From positions 166,393 to 230,392 of the forward strand of contig NZ_VOPH01000007.1 in assembly GCF_009765275.1 (NCBI RefSeq): 64,000 bases of DNA, written 5' to 3'. Under the pieces are notes generated by a model, which was not told the DNA's origin, ran no database searches, and saw only the letters and a program-made list of their open reading frames with translations. The translations under genes and the position numbers were made by a program. Of the stretch, positions 1 through 7,541 are shown piece after piece (the first letter of the stretch is position 1; the number at the start of each line of letters is the position of its first letter). The stretch is from Chachezhania sediminis. GTDB lineage: Bacteria > Pseudomonadota > Alphaproteobacteria > Rhodobacterales > Rhodobacteraceae.

Positions 1-20
1 GCAGGCCGCGGAATAGGGGC

Positions 21-1010
21 ATGAGCCCGATCTCCACCTCGCGCGGCCGGACGGTTTCGGACCCGGACGGCCGCGGTGCCCGGCAGGACGAGGCCATCGT
101 GGAAGCCGCCTGGTGCTACTACCACGAGGGGCTGAACCAGAACGAGATCGCGCAGCGCCTCGGCGTAAGCCGTGCTTCGGTCGTGAACTACCTGGCCGAG
201 GCGCGGCGCCGGGAATACGTGCGGATCACCCTCGACACAGAGGTCTTCCGGACGAGCGCCCTGGCCACGCGGCTGAAGGACCGGTTCGGGCTGACGGAAA
301 CGCTGATCGTGCCGGCGGGCGACGCCACGCGCGGGATCGGCCGGGTGATCCGCGCCGCCGCCGACTGGCTGCCGGAACTGCTGGAACGCGGGGACCGGCT
401 GGGCGTCGCCTGGGGCGAGACGATCTATCGGCTGGCCGAAGCCTCGCCCCGCACTTCCGTGGGCGACCTGACGGTGGTGCAGCTTCTTGGCTCGCGCTCC
501 GCAAATCTGGGCTTCGCGGCAGAAGCCTGTTCCTCGAACCTCGCCCGCCGGCTCGACGCGGCCTGCATCAACCTGCACGTGCCGCTTCTGCTCAGTGACC
601 GCGACCTTTGTGCCCGGCTCAAGGCCGAGCCGGTGGTGGCTGAGCAGCTTCGCGCCGTCGCCGAATGCAACAAGGTGGTCTTCGCCGCCGGGACCTGCGG
701 CCCGGACAGCCACATGGCCCGCACCGGGCTTCTGAGCGATGCCCAGCTTGCCGACATGCGCGCCCGCGGTGCCACCGGGGTGATCTGCGGGCAGCTCATA
801 GACAGCGAAGGTCGTCCCATGCCCTCGGGCAACGAGGACCGGATGATCGGCGTGACACTCGACCAGATGGCAAACAAGCCCATGGGCCTGCTGGTTGCCG
901 CCGGGATCGACCGTGTTGCCGCCACCCGGGCCGCTCTCAGGGGCGGTTTCGCCACCCATCTCGCCACCAGCTCCGATATCGCGGCTGAACTTCTGGAAAG
1001 CGACACGTGA
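21..1010 (+). CDS. SorC-family sugar-binding transcriptional regulator
   Basis: A 329-aa regulator of the SorC/DeoR type. An N-terminal helix-turn-helix lies at about residues 25-70 (EIAQRLGVSRASVVNYL), and the rest is the sugar-phosphate-binding effector domain; the length is normal for the family. Such proteins bind a phosphorylated sugar and control the adjacent catabolic operon. The ATG at 21 follows a purine-rich AGGGG. The stop overlaps the GTG start of the aldolase gene (GTGA), so the two are translationally coupled. The rest of the operon probably lies to the left of the window. The effector sugar cannot be deduced. Confidence 0.88.
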   Translation: MSPISTSRGRTVSDPDGRGARQDEAIVEAAWCYYHEGLNQNEIAQRLGVSRASVVNYLAEARRREYVRITLDTEVFRTSALATRLKDRFGLTETLIVPAGDATRGIGRVIRAAADWLPELLERGDRLGVAWGETIYRLAEASPRTSVGDLTVVQLLGSRSANLGFAAEACSSNLARRLDAACINLHVPLLLSDRDLCARLKAEPVVAEQLRAVAECNKVVFAAGTCGPDSHMARTGLLSDAQLADMRARGATGVICGQLIDSEGRPMPSGNEDRMIGVTLDQMANKPMGLLVAAGIDRVAATRAALRGGFATHLATSSDIAAELLESDT

Positions 1011-1663
1011 CCCGATACGAAGACACGACGGAAACCCGCCAGGCCATCATCGATGCCTGCCGCTGGATGAATGACCGCGGCATCAACCAGGGTACGTCGG
1101 GCAACATTTCCGTCCGTGTGCCGGGCGCGATCCTGATCACGCCTTCGGGCGTGCCCTATGATCGGATGACCCCGGACATGATCGTCCGGCTGGTGACCGA
1201 GGGCGAGCCCGACATGAGCGGCGACCTGCGGCCCTCGACCGAATGGCGCTTTCATCAGTACCTGATGGCGGCACGGCCCGATGTGTCGGCAGCCGTCCAT
1301 GCCCACCCGGCCCATTGCACGGCCGTGGCCATGCAGGGGCAACCGATCCCGGCCTGCCACTACATGATCGCCGCCTTCGGCGGGAACGACGTGCCGATCA
1401 CCCCCTACGCGCTGTTCGGCAGTGCCGAGCTGGCGGGCTACGTGGCCGATGCGATGCGCGACCGTCACGGTTGCCTGATGGCCAGCCACGGTGCGACGGT
1501 GGTCGGCGAAAGCCTCGATCGGGCGCTCTGGCGGATGGAGGAGCTGGAAAACCTTGCCCGGGTCTACCTCCTGTCCCGCATGAGCGGCGAGCCGGTACTC
1601 CTGACCGACGCGCAGATGGAGGAGGTGATCGCGGCCTTTTCCAATTACGGACCGGGGAAGTGA
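1007..1663 (+). CDS. class II aldolase/adducin family protein (fuculose-phosphate aldolase-like)
   Basis: A 218-aa zinc-dependent class II aldolase of the L-fuculose-1-phosphate / L-ribulose-5-phosphate epimerase superfamily. Visible motifs are the phosphate-binding TSGN (residues 30-33), a catalytic Glu in STEW (E79), the zinc ligands in VHAHP (H98, H100) and a third His in SHGATV (H161). The start is GTG overlapping the regulator stop, with no better ATG nearby. With a SorC regulator directly upstream it probably cleaves a sugar- or polyol-phosphate to DHAP or glycolaldehyde plus an aldehyde; the exact substrate is not readable from the sequence. Confidence 0.88.
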   Translation: MTRYEDTTETRQAIIDACRWMNDRGINQGTSGNISVRVPGAILITPSGVPYDRMTPDMIVRLVTEGEPDMSGDLRPSTEWRFHQYLMAARPDVSAAVHAHPAHCTAVAMQGQPIPACHYMIAAFGGNDVPITPYALFGSAELAGYVADAMRDRHGCLMASHGATVVGESLDRALWRMEELENLARVYLLSRMSGEPVLLTDAQMEEVIAAFSNYGPGK

Positions 1664-2422
1664 AGCCACCCGGGCTTGGGTGCCATGCCTCTGCCGCACA
1701 TCATGGCCTTCGACCGATCTGGCGTGGGGTGTTCCAGAACATGCGCGGCCGGGATTTTCCGGTCCTGAATGGCCGCGTGTATCGCGCGCCTGTTCCTGGT
1801 CCGGTTTCTTCAGTCGCCTGAAATCGAAGGGGGACTGCAATCTGTTCCGGGCGTGCTTGCGCTCGAAACTCGACCTTGCCCGGATGCACCGAGTGGGCCG
1901 GATCGCGCCCAGCTTTCTGCGCGGGACAATTGGCTGCGACGAAATCCGGATCCTGCCGCTGGGTGAGGGGATGTTTTTTGGCTTCTCCTGCCCCCCGAAA
2001 GGGTGCCGCCCGGTCTGGCCCGTGTTGGACGGGAATGGGCGGACCGATATGCCGACGGGGGACGCCACCCGTCACCGCGCGTCCAGAACCTTGTCGATTT
2101 CGACCATTCGGCCGGCCACTTCGCGTCCGATTTCTGCGAACATGGCGGCGGGCACATGACCGAACTGGTTCGCACGGCCGGCCCGGGTGCGTCGTGGTCG
2201 AGATCGGCGCCGACGTCGTCATTTTCATTGGCGACACGCAGGTGCCGCCATGCCGGGACCGCGCAGGCTGGCCTTTGGCCAGGTTCGATCCGGTCGCGCG
2301 GCAGCACGATTGCCGTGAAGGCGCTGAATTTCACGAGCCAACGGACTGTCGTGTGATGGTGCGCGGCGGGGAGATGTCCAGCCATTGCATTGCTGGATGC
2401 CACTCTAGGTTGTATGATTTTA

Positions 2423-2442
2423 TTGTACTGCAAGTTGTACAA
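2423..2442. promoter_or_regulatory. inverted repeat TTGTAC-N8-GTACAA upstream of autotransporter
   Basis: Perfect 6-bp arms separated by 8 bases in an AT-rich patch about 155 bases before the autotransporter start. The shape fits an operator for a dimeric regulator; which one is unknown. Confidence 0.4.
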
Positions 2443-2513
2443 GAGAACCGATGTAGTGCGACAACAACACGGGCGAAAGTGGGCCGGCGGCCAGGGCAGG
2501 CCACAACTGCTTC

Positions 2514-2527
2514 ATACCATATGGTAT
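2514..2527. promoter_or_regulatory. 14-bp perfect palindrome ATACCATATGGTAT
   Basis: A perfect palindrome without spacer, 70 bases upstream of the autotransporter ATG, in AT-rich sequence where a promoter is expected. It could be an operator for a dimeric repressor or activator. No regulator gene is adjacent. Confidence 0.5.
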
Positions 2528-2596
2528 TTGATTGATGGTCCACAGTTTCGGCCTTTTCATTATGTCCGATTTCCAACGAGTTCAGGATAACTCCCC

Positions 2597-5500
2597 ATGA
2601 CGACCCGCTGCGCCCAATCCTCTGCGCTGACGATGCTGCGCGGATGCGCAAGCGTGCTTGCCATCTCCGTGGTCCTGTCCGGCAGCGGCAGCGCATTGCA
2701 TGCCGAAGACATCACGATCTCGGATGATCAGGATATGGCGCTGATCCGGTCCACCGTGGGGCAGGCCGGCGACCAGATGGCGGGTACGGAAAGCCAGAAG
2801 ACCGACGGGCAGGCGGCCGAGGCGATCGACGTCACGATCAGCGCCACCGGGACCGTGGGCGACACATCCGGCAGCACGCAGACCCAGATCCACCTGTCAT
2901 CGACGGGGGGCACGGCCGGACGGTACGGACCCAACGACTGGACTCAGAGCAAGGCCGGCGTGGGCAGCAACGGCGGCGATGGCGGGAGCCTGACCTTGAC
3001 GGTCGACGGGACCATACGGGTTGCCGACACGGGCGCGCAGGATGGCGACGACAGCCACCCGCTGATCCTGCTGGAAACGACCGGGGCGGCCGGCGGCAAC
3101 CCGGGTCGCGGAACGGAAGACAATGCGCAGTGGCACAAGGCGCGGAAAGGCGGGAACGGCGGGAAGGGTGGCGATATCGGTGTCACCTTGGGGGCCGCGG
3201 TCCAGACGATAGAGGACGCCAATCCGCTGGTCGTCGCGGTTTCGACCGGCGGCAAGGGCGGGCCCTATGTCAAGGGCGATCCGGCGAACAACGGAGGCAA
3301 CGGCGGCACCGTGGCGGCACGGCTGGCCGCGGACGGTTCCGGCAAGACCTTCACGGTGGGCACCAGCGGTGACAACGCGCAGGCCTTCGTCCTGAAAAGC
3401 GTGGGCGGGGCTGCGGGCACATCCGGCAGCGACATCGGGAACAGTTCGAAGCGGGGCAAGGGCGGTGACGTGACCTTCACCGCCGAGGCCGGCACCCGGG
3501 TCCGGACCACGGGCAATGCCTCGACCGCGATCCTGCTGCAAAGCGTGGGCGGCCGGGGCGGCGACGGCAACTCGGATGCAGAGGACGCCGTCGCCGGGGG
3601 CGATGCCGGGAATGTGACGGCGACGCTGGACGGCAGTGTGGAGACGACGCAGGACTATGCCTTCGGGATCGTCGCCCAGTCTGTCGCGGGCGACGGCGGC
3701 GACGGGTATAATGCCTTTGCCGCCAGTGGCGGCGACGGCGGCGATGCGGGGGCTGCCGGAACGGTGACCATCACCAATGCCGGCGACATCGGCACCCGGG
3801 GCGACGGATCGACGGCCATCGTCGCGCAGTCGATCGGCGGCGGCGATCCGATGGCCGCGTTCGATTCCACCAAGGGCACCTATGTGGCCGGTGGCGGCGG
3901 GGATGGCGGCGGCGGCGGCTGGTGGTTCTGGTCCCATGGCGGCGACGGCGGCCGGGGTGGCGCGGCCAACACGGTCACGGTCAGCAACTACGGGACGATC
4001 GCAACCCAGGGCGACGGGGCCTATGGCATCCTGGCCCAGTCCATCGGCGGCAACGGCGGGAATGGGGGCGGCGATACGGACGCCAGCTTCTTCGTCTCCG
4101 TCTCGATCGGTGGGGACGGGGGCCCCGGCGGCGACGGGGCCGACGTGGAGATCGGCGAATACGACGCCTTCGACGACACGGACGAAATCGCCCGCCATGC
4201 GGGATCCAGGATCGAGACCCGGGGCAATACCGCCTACGGGATCCTGGCACAGTCGGTCGGCGGCGGTGGGGGCAACGGCGGCGCGGCCAACAGCAATTCC
4301 CTTGGTCCCGTCATCTCGGTTTCGGTGGCCGTGGGCGGGTCCGGCGGCGACGGTGGCCATGGCGGCGCCATCTCGGTCGCCAACATGTCGGACATCACGA
4401 CCAATGGCGACGCGGCAACGGCGATCCTGGCCCAGTCGGTCGGGGGCGGCGGCGGGGCCGGGGGCGGCGCCAAGGCCCGTTCGATCAGCGTCGGCGTGCC
4501 AAAGTTGCCGTCGATTTCCGTCTCGACGGCCATCGGCGGCACTGGTGGCGGCGGCGGTGACGGCGGCACGGTGCGGATCCGCAACCGCGCGGCGGTCACC
4601 ACGCATGGCAGCAATGCCAACGCGATCGAGGCGCAGAGCATCGGCGGCGGTGGCGGCGCGGGCGGGAACGCGACGGCGCAGACCCTGGCGGTGCAGTACG
4701 CAAGCACGATCGACGCCGTGTCGGTCGCGGTGTCGGTGGGCGGGTCCGGCGGCAAGGGCGGCCATGGGGGCGACGTCGAGATCGAGGTCGCGGACAGCAA
4801 GGTCGAGACCACGGGCGACCAGTCGTCCGCCATCGTTGCCCGCAGCATCGGCGGCGGTGGCGGATCCGGCGGCGCGGGCAGTTCGCTGTCGCAGCTGATG
4901 TCCTATGCCAACGCGGTCACGACATCCGTGGCGATCGGCGGCACCGGCTCCTCCGGCGGCGACGGCGGCGCGGTTACGGTCGAGGCCGGGAATTCCGACA
5001 TCACCACCTATTCCGATTTCTCCTATGGCATCTACGCGCTGAGCGTCGGCGGCGGGGGCGGCGACGGCGGGTCCGGGACCGCGTCGGCAAAGAAGGACTA
5101 TTCGAACAAGTGGCTGAAGGACTCGGGCCTGAGCAATTTCGTCAGCCTGCTGAAGATCAAGGCCGACGATTTCGGGGTCGGCGTGGCGGTCGGCGGATCC
5201 AGCGACGGCGGAGGTCACGGCGGTGACGTGACCATCGACCAGTCGGGCAGCATCCTGACGGTGGGCGACAACTCTGCCGGGATCGTGGCGCGGTCCATCG
5301 GCGGGGGCGGCGGCGACGGGGGCGGCTACAATGCCGGCGCCAGCGCCCAGGCGGCAATCACCACCTCGGTCGGGGGCAGCGGCGGGGCCGGCGGCGATGG
5401 CGGCAACATCGCGATCACGCATAACGGATCCGTCACGACGCAGGGTGGCGGGTCGCATGGAGTCTTCGCCCAGTCGGTCGGCGGCGGTGGAGGGACCGGG

Positions 5501-6493
5501 GGATCGTTCTCGGGCTCCGTCTCGCACGGGCTGGGCGACGAGCTGAACGCGTTCGAGGTGTTCATCGACATCCTGAAGGACGTCGACAGCTGGAACGACC
5601 TGTTGTCGACCTTCGCGAATTCCGACGACAAGGACAGCATCTTCAACGGCAACTCGAAGACCCAGCACGCGTTCGAGACGATGGATTCCCTGATCGAGGT
5701 CGTCGAGGCGGTCGAGGACCTGGCCACGGCCGACGCGGACGAGTTCTGGAAGGCGCTGGCCAACTTCATGTCCGTCGAGATCGTGTCGCTGATCAAGGTC
5801 GGCAAGCGCGAAGCGCTGGAAGCGTTCCAGAAGCGCCTGAAGGACAAGCTTCTGAAGGGCGACCGGGACATCATCGCCAGCCTGCCCAGCGTGTCCGAAC
5901 ACTTTTCCTTCGGCGGGTCCGGCGGCAAGGGCGGCCATGGCGGTGACGTGCAGATCCACGCCGACGGCGGCAGTGTCGTCACGTCGGGCGTCAACGCCTT
6001 CGGTGTCTTCGCCCAGTCCATCGGCGGCGGCGGCGGGGCCGGCGGCAGCTCCTATGCCAGCGGGTCGAACACCTTCAACCTCGACATGTCGATCGGGGGA
6101 TCGGGCGGGGTGGGCGGCAAGGGCGGCACGGTCACGATCGAGAACCTGAACGGCACGGTCCTGACCACCGGCGACGGGTCGCACGCGATCTATGCCCAAT
6201 CGGTCGGCGGCGGTGGTGGTGTCGGCGGGGCGTCCCAGACGTCGAACTCGATCTCGTTCTCGGCCAACCTGGTGATCGGTGGCGATGACGGGGCGCAGGG
6301 CGACGGCGGCGATGTCTCCGTGACCAACGGATCCCGGCTTGGGACCACGGGGGCCGGGGCCCATGGCATCGTCGCGCAATCCATCGGCGGCGGCGGCGGT
6401 CGAGACGATCCTGATCAAGTCGGGCGCGATGACCCAGGAAGAGATCGACGCGCAGAAGAGCACGGATACCGACAGCGACGACCAAATCTATGA
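2597..6493 (+). CDS. autotransporter fragment 1: signal peptide and N-terminal passenger repeats
   Basis: 1,298 residues. The Sec signal peptide spans residues 1-36 (hydrophobic LAISVVLSGSGSALHA, cleavage before EDI). The passenger then repeats a unit of roughly 60-110 residues with a GIxAQSIGGGGGxGG core followed by VxVGGSGGxGGxGG, typical of a Gly-rich beta-helix exported to the surface. About 15 cores occur here. Residues around 975-1105 are a non-repeat, helix-rich insert. The last ~33 residues (RDDPDQ onward) are out of frame and not genuine; the true continuation starts at about 6402 in the next frame. The ATG at 2597 follows AGGA at 2583. Confidence 0.75.
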   Translation: MTTRCAQSSALTMLRGCASVLAISVVLSGSGSALHAEDITISDDQDMALIRSTVGQAGDQMAGTESQKTDGQAAEAIDVTISATGTVGDTSGSTQTQIHLSSTGGTAGRYGPNDWTQSKAGVGSNGGDGGSLTLTVDGTIRVADTGAQDGDDSHPLILLETTGAAGGNPGRGTEDNAQWHKARKGGNGGKGGDIGVTLGAAVQTIEDANPLVVAVSTGGKGGPYVKGDPANNGGNGGTVAARLAADGSGKTFTVGTSGDNAQAFVLKSVGGAAGTSGSDIGNSSKRGKGGDVTFTAEAGTRVRTTGNASTAILLQSVGGRGGDGNSDAEDAVAGGDAGNVTATLDGSVETTQDYAFGIVAQSVAGDGGDGYNAFAASGGDGGDAGAAGTVTITNAGDIGTRGDGSTAIVAQSIGGGDPMAAFDSTKGTYVAGGGGDGGGGGWWFWSHGGDGGRGGAANTVTVSNYGTIATQGDGAYGILAQSIGGNGGNGGGDTDASFFVSVSIGGDGGPGGDGADVEIGEYDAFDDTDEIARHAGSRIETRGNTAYGILAQSVGGGGGNGGAANSNSLGPVISVSVAVGGSGGDGGHGGAISVANMSDITTNGDAATAILAQSVGGGGGAGGGAKARSISVGVPKLPSISVSTAIGGTGGGGGDGGTVRIRNRAAVTTHGSNANAIEAQSIGGGGGAGGNATAQTLAVQYASTIDAVSVAVSVGGSGGKGGHGGDVEIEVADSKVETTGDQSSAIVARSIGGGGGSGGAGSSLSQLMSYANAVTTSVAIGGTGSSGGDGGAVTVEAGNSDITTYSDFSYGIYALSVGGGGGDGGSGTASAKKDYSNKWLKDSGLSNFVSLLKIKADDFGVGVAVGGSSDGGGHGGDVTIDQSGSILTVGDNSAGIVARSIGGGGGDGGGYNAGASAQAAITTSVGGSGGAGGDGGNIAITHNGSVTTQGGGSHGVFAQSVGGGGGTGGSFSGSVSHGLGDELNAFEVFIDILKDVDSWNDLLSTFANSDDKDSIFNGNSKTQHAFETMDSLIEVVEAVEDLATADADEFWKALANFMSVEIVSLIKVGKREALEAFQKRLKDKLLKGDRDIIASLPSVSEHFSFGGSGGKGGHGGDVQIHADGGSVVTSGVNAFGVFAQSIGGGGGAGGSSYASGSNTFNLDMSIGGSGGVGGKGGTVTIENLNGTVLTTGDGSHAIYAQSVGGGGGVGGASQTSNSISFSANLVIGGDDGAQGDGGDVSVTNGSRLGTTGAGAHGIVAQSIGGGGGRDDPDQVGRDDPGRDRRAEEHGYRQRRPNL
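5530..5905 (+). other. helix-rich insert inside the Gly-rich passenger
   Basis: About 125 codons (residues ~978-1103 of fragment 1) interrupt the repeats with a Lys/Glu/Asp/Leu-rich, glycine-poor segment (for example FEVFIDILKDV, DSLIEVVEAVEDL, REALEAFQKRLKDKL) predicted by eye to be alpha-helical or coiled-coil. Flanking repeats continue normally on both sides. Function unknown. Confidence 0.6.
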
Positions 6494-7541
6494 CCAGCTG
6501 ACCAACGCGACCTATGATGACGGGACCTCGGTCCTGCCCAAGCCGTCGCTGAGCGTGGTGATCGGCGGCAGCGGCGGCGCCGCAGGGAACGGCGGCAAGG
6601 TCGATGTCACCCATACCGGCGACGTCTCGACCGCCGGCGACGGGTCCATCGGCATCTTCGCGCAGACGGTCGGCGGCGGCGGCGGCACCGGCAAGAACGC
6701 ATCGAGCGGCGGCACGCTGGGCCTGTTCACCGGCATCTGGCCCAACAGCTTTGCCTTCGGGGGCAGCGGCGGTGCGGGCGGCGACGGTGGCGCCATCGAC
6801 CTGATCCTGGGCGATGCTTCGTCGATCACGACCGCGGGCACCGGGTCCCATGGTGTCATGGCGCAATCCGTCGGCGGCGGCGGCGGCTACGGCGGCATGG
6901 TCAAGAACCGGCTGCTCTACAAGACCTACAGCTTCACAGCGGCCTCCGAGGATGCGGCGGTGACCGGCCACGGCGGCAACATCGTGATTTCCATGGACGG
7001 CAGCGGTGCGACCCGCACCGACGGCCAGGCGCTGATCCGGACCACGGGCGATTATGCGCATGGGATCTGGGCGGCCTCGCTGGGCGGCGGCGGCACCAGC
7101 AGGATCGACACGATCTTCGTGCGGAACGGCAGCCTGCGACCGGGCGGCGACGGCGCCGGGAGCGTCGAGGTCCAGGCGGGCGACGACGGCGGCGGCGAGG
7201 TCTACACCAAGGGTCACCTGAGCCACGCGGTCCTGGCGCTGTCGGTGGCCGGCGGCGGAGGCGAGTCCGGCAGTTTTTTCCAGGGGCCGGTCGATGTCGA
7301 CTCGATCTTTCTGACCAACGGACGGTCGGGCATCGTCGGCGCTGGCGGCGGTGCCGTCACGGTCGGAAACACCTTAGGCTCGGAACTGACGACCCGGGGC
7401 GTGCTGGCCCAGGCCATCGTGGCCGCGTCGGTCGGCAACAGCGGCGGCGCGATCGGGCTGGTCATGGACAACCTGGTCGATACCCACGGCATGATCCTGA
7501 CCAATGGCGCCAGCGGGCAGGCTGCCGGGACCGGTGGCTAG
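6402..7541 (+). CDS. autotransporter fragment 2: passenger repeats between frameshift and TAG
   Basis: In-frame continuation of the passenger after the frameshift; no start codon of its own is credible. It carries about five more repeat cores (AQTVGGGGG, AQSVGGGGG, AASLGGGG, ALSVAGGGG, AASVGNSGG) with the same alternation of Gly tracts and TxGDxSxG strands. It ends at the TAG at 7539-7541, directly before VTVTNTS, the usual start of a repeat strand. The coding piece makes sense only as part of the full autotransporter. Confidence 0.65.
   Translation, partial: ETILIKSGAMTQEEIDAQKSTDTDSDDQIYDQLTNATYDDGTSVLPKPSLSVVIGGSGGAAGNGGKVDVTHTGDVSTAGDGSIGIFAQTVGGGGGTGKNASSGGTLGLFTGIWPNSFAFGGSGGAGGDGGAIDLILGDASSITTAGTGSHGVMAQSVGGGGGYGGMVKNRLLYKTYSFTAASEDAAVTGHGGNIVISMDGSGATRTDGQALIRTTGDYAHGIWAASLGGGGTSRIDTIFVRNGSLRPGGDGAGSVEVQAGDDGGGEVYTKGHLSHAVLALSVAGGGGESGSFFQGPVDVDSIFLTNGRSGIVGAGGGAVTVGNTLGSELTTRGVLAQAIVAASVGNSGGAIGLVMDNLVDTHGMILTNGASGQAAGTGG

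Larger units (their letters stand above)
1664..2596. other. gene-free stretch between aldolase and autotransporter genes
   Basis: About 930 bases without a gene I can recognise. Open frames exist on both strands, but none has a convincing ribosome-binding site or a family-like protein. On the minus strand at 2072-2170 there is a short stretch ending in EIGREVAGRMVEIDKVLDAR that looks protein-like but has no credible start; it may be a decayed gene end. The right end (from about 2400) is AT-richer and carries two palindromes, so it is probably the autotransporter promoter region. Confidence 0.5.

Noticed and set aside
2072..2170. Protein-like peptide on the minus strand ending EIGREVAGRMVEIDKVLDAR
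   Set aside because: No start codon or ribosome-binding site in frame and a stop soon upstream; too short to call even a pseudogene.
6386..6400. Phase variation by slippage of the GGC repeat in the autotransporter
   Set aside because: Loss or gain of whole GGC triplets would keep the frame; the observed shift needs a one- or two-base change, so simple triplet slippage does not explain it.
2897..6463. Open frame of 1,188 codons on the minus strand opposite the autotransporter
   Set aside because: It mirrors the Gly-rich repeats (GGC codons read as GCC), has no ribosome-binding site or recognisable domain, and arises from extreme third-position GC bias.
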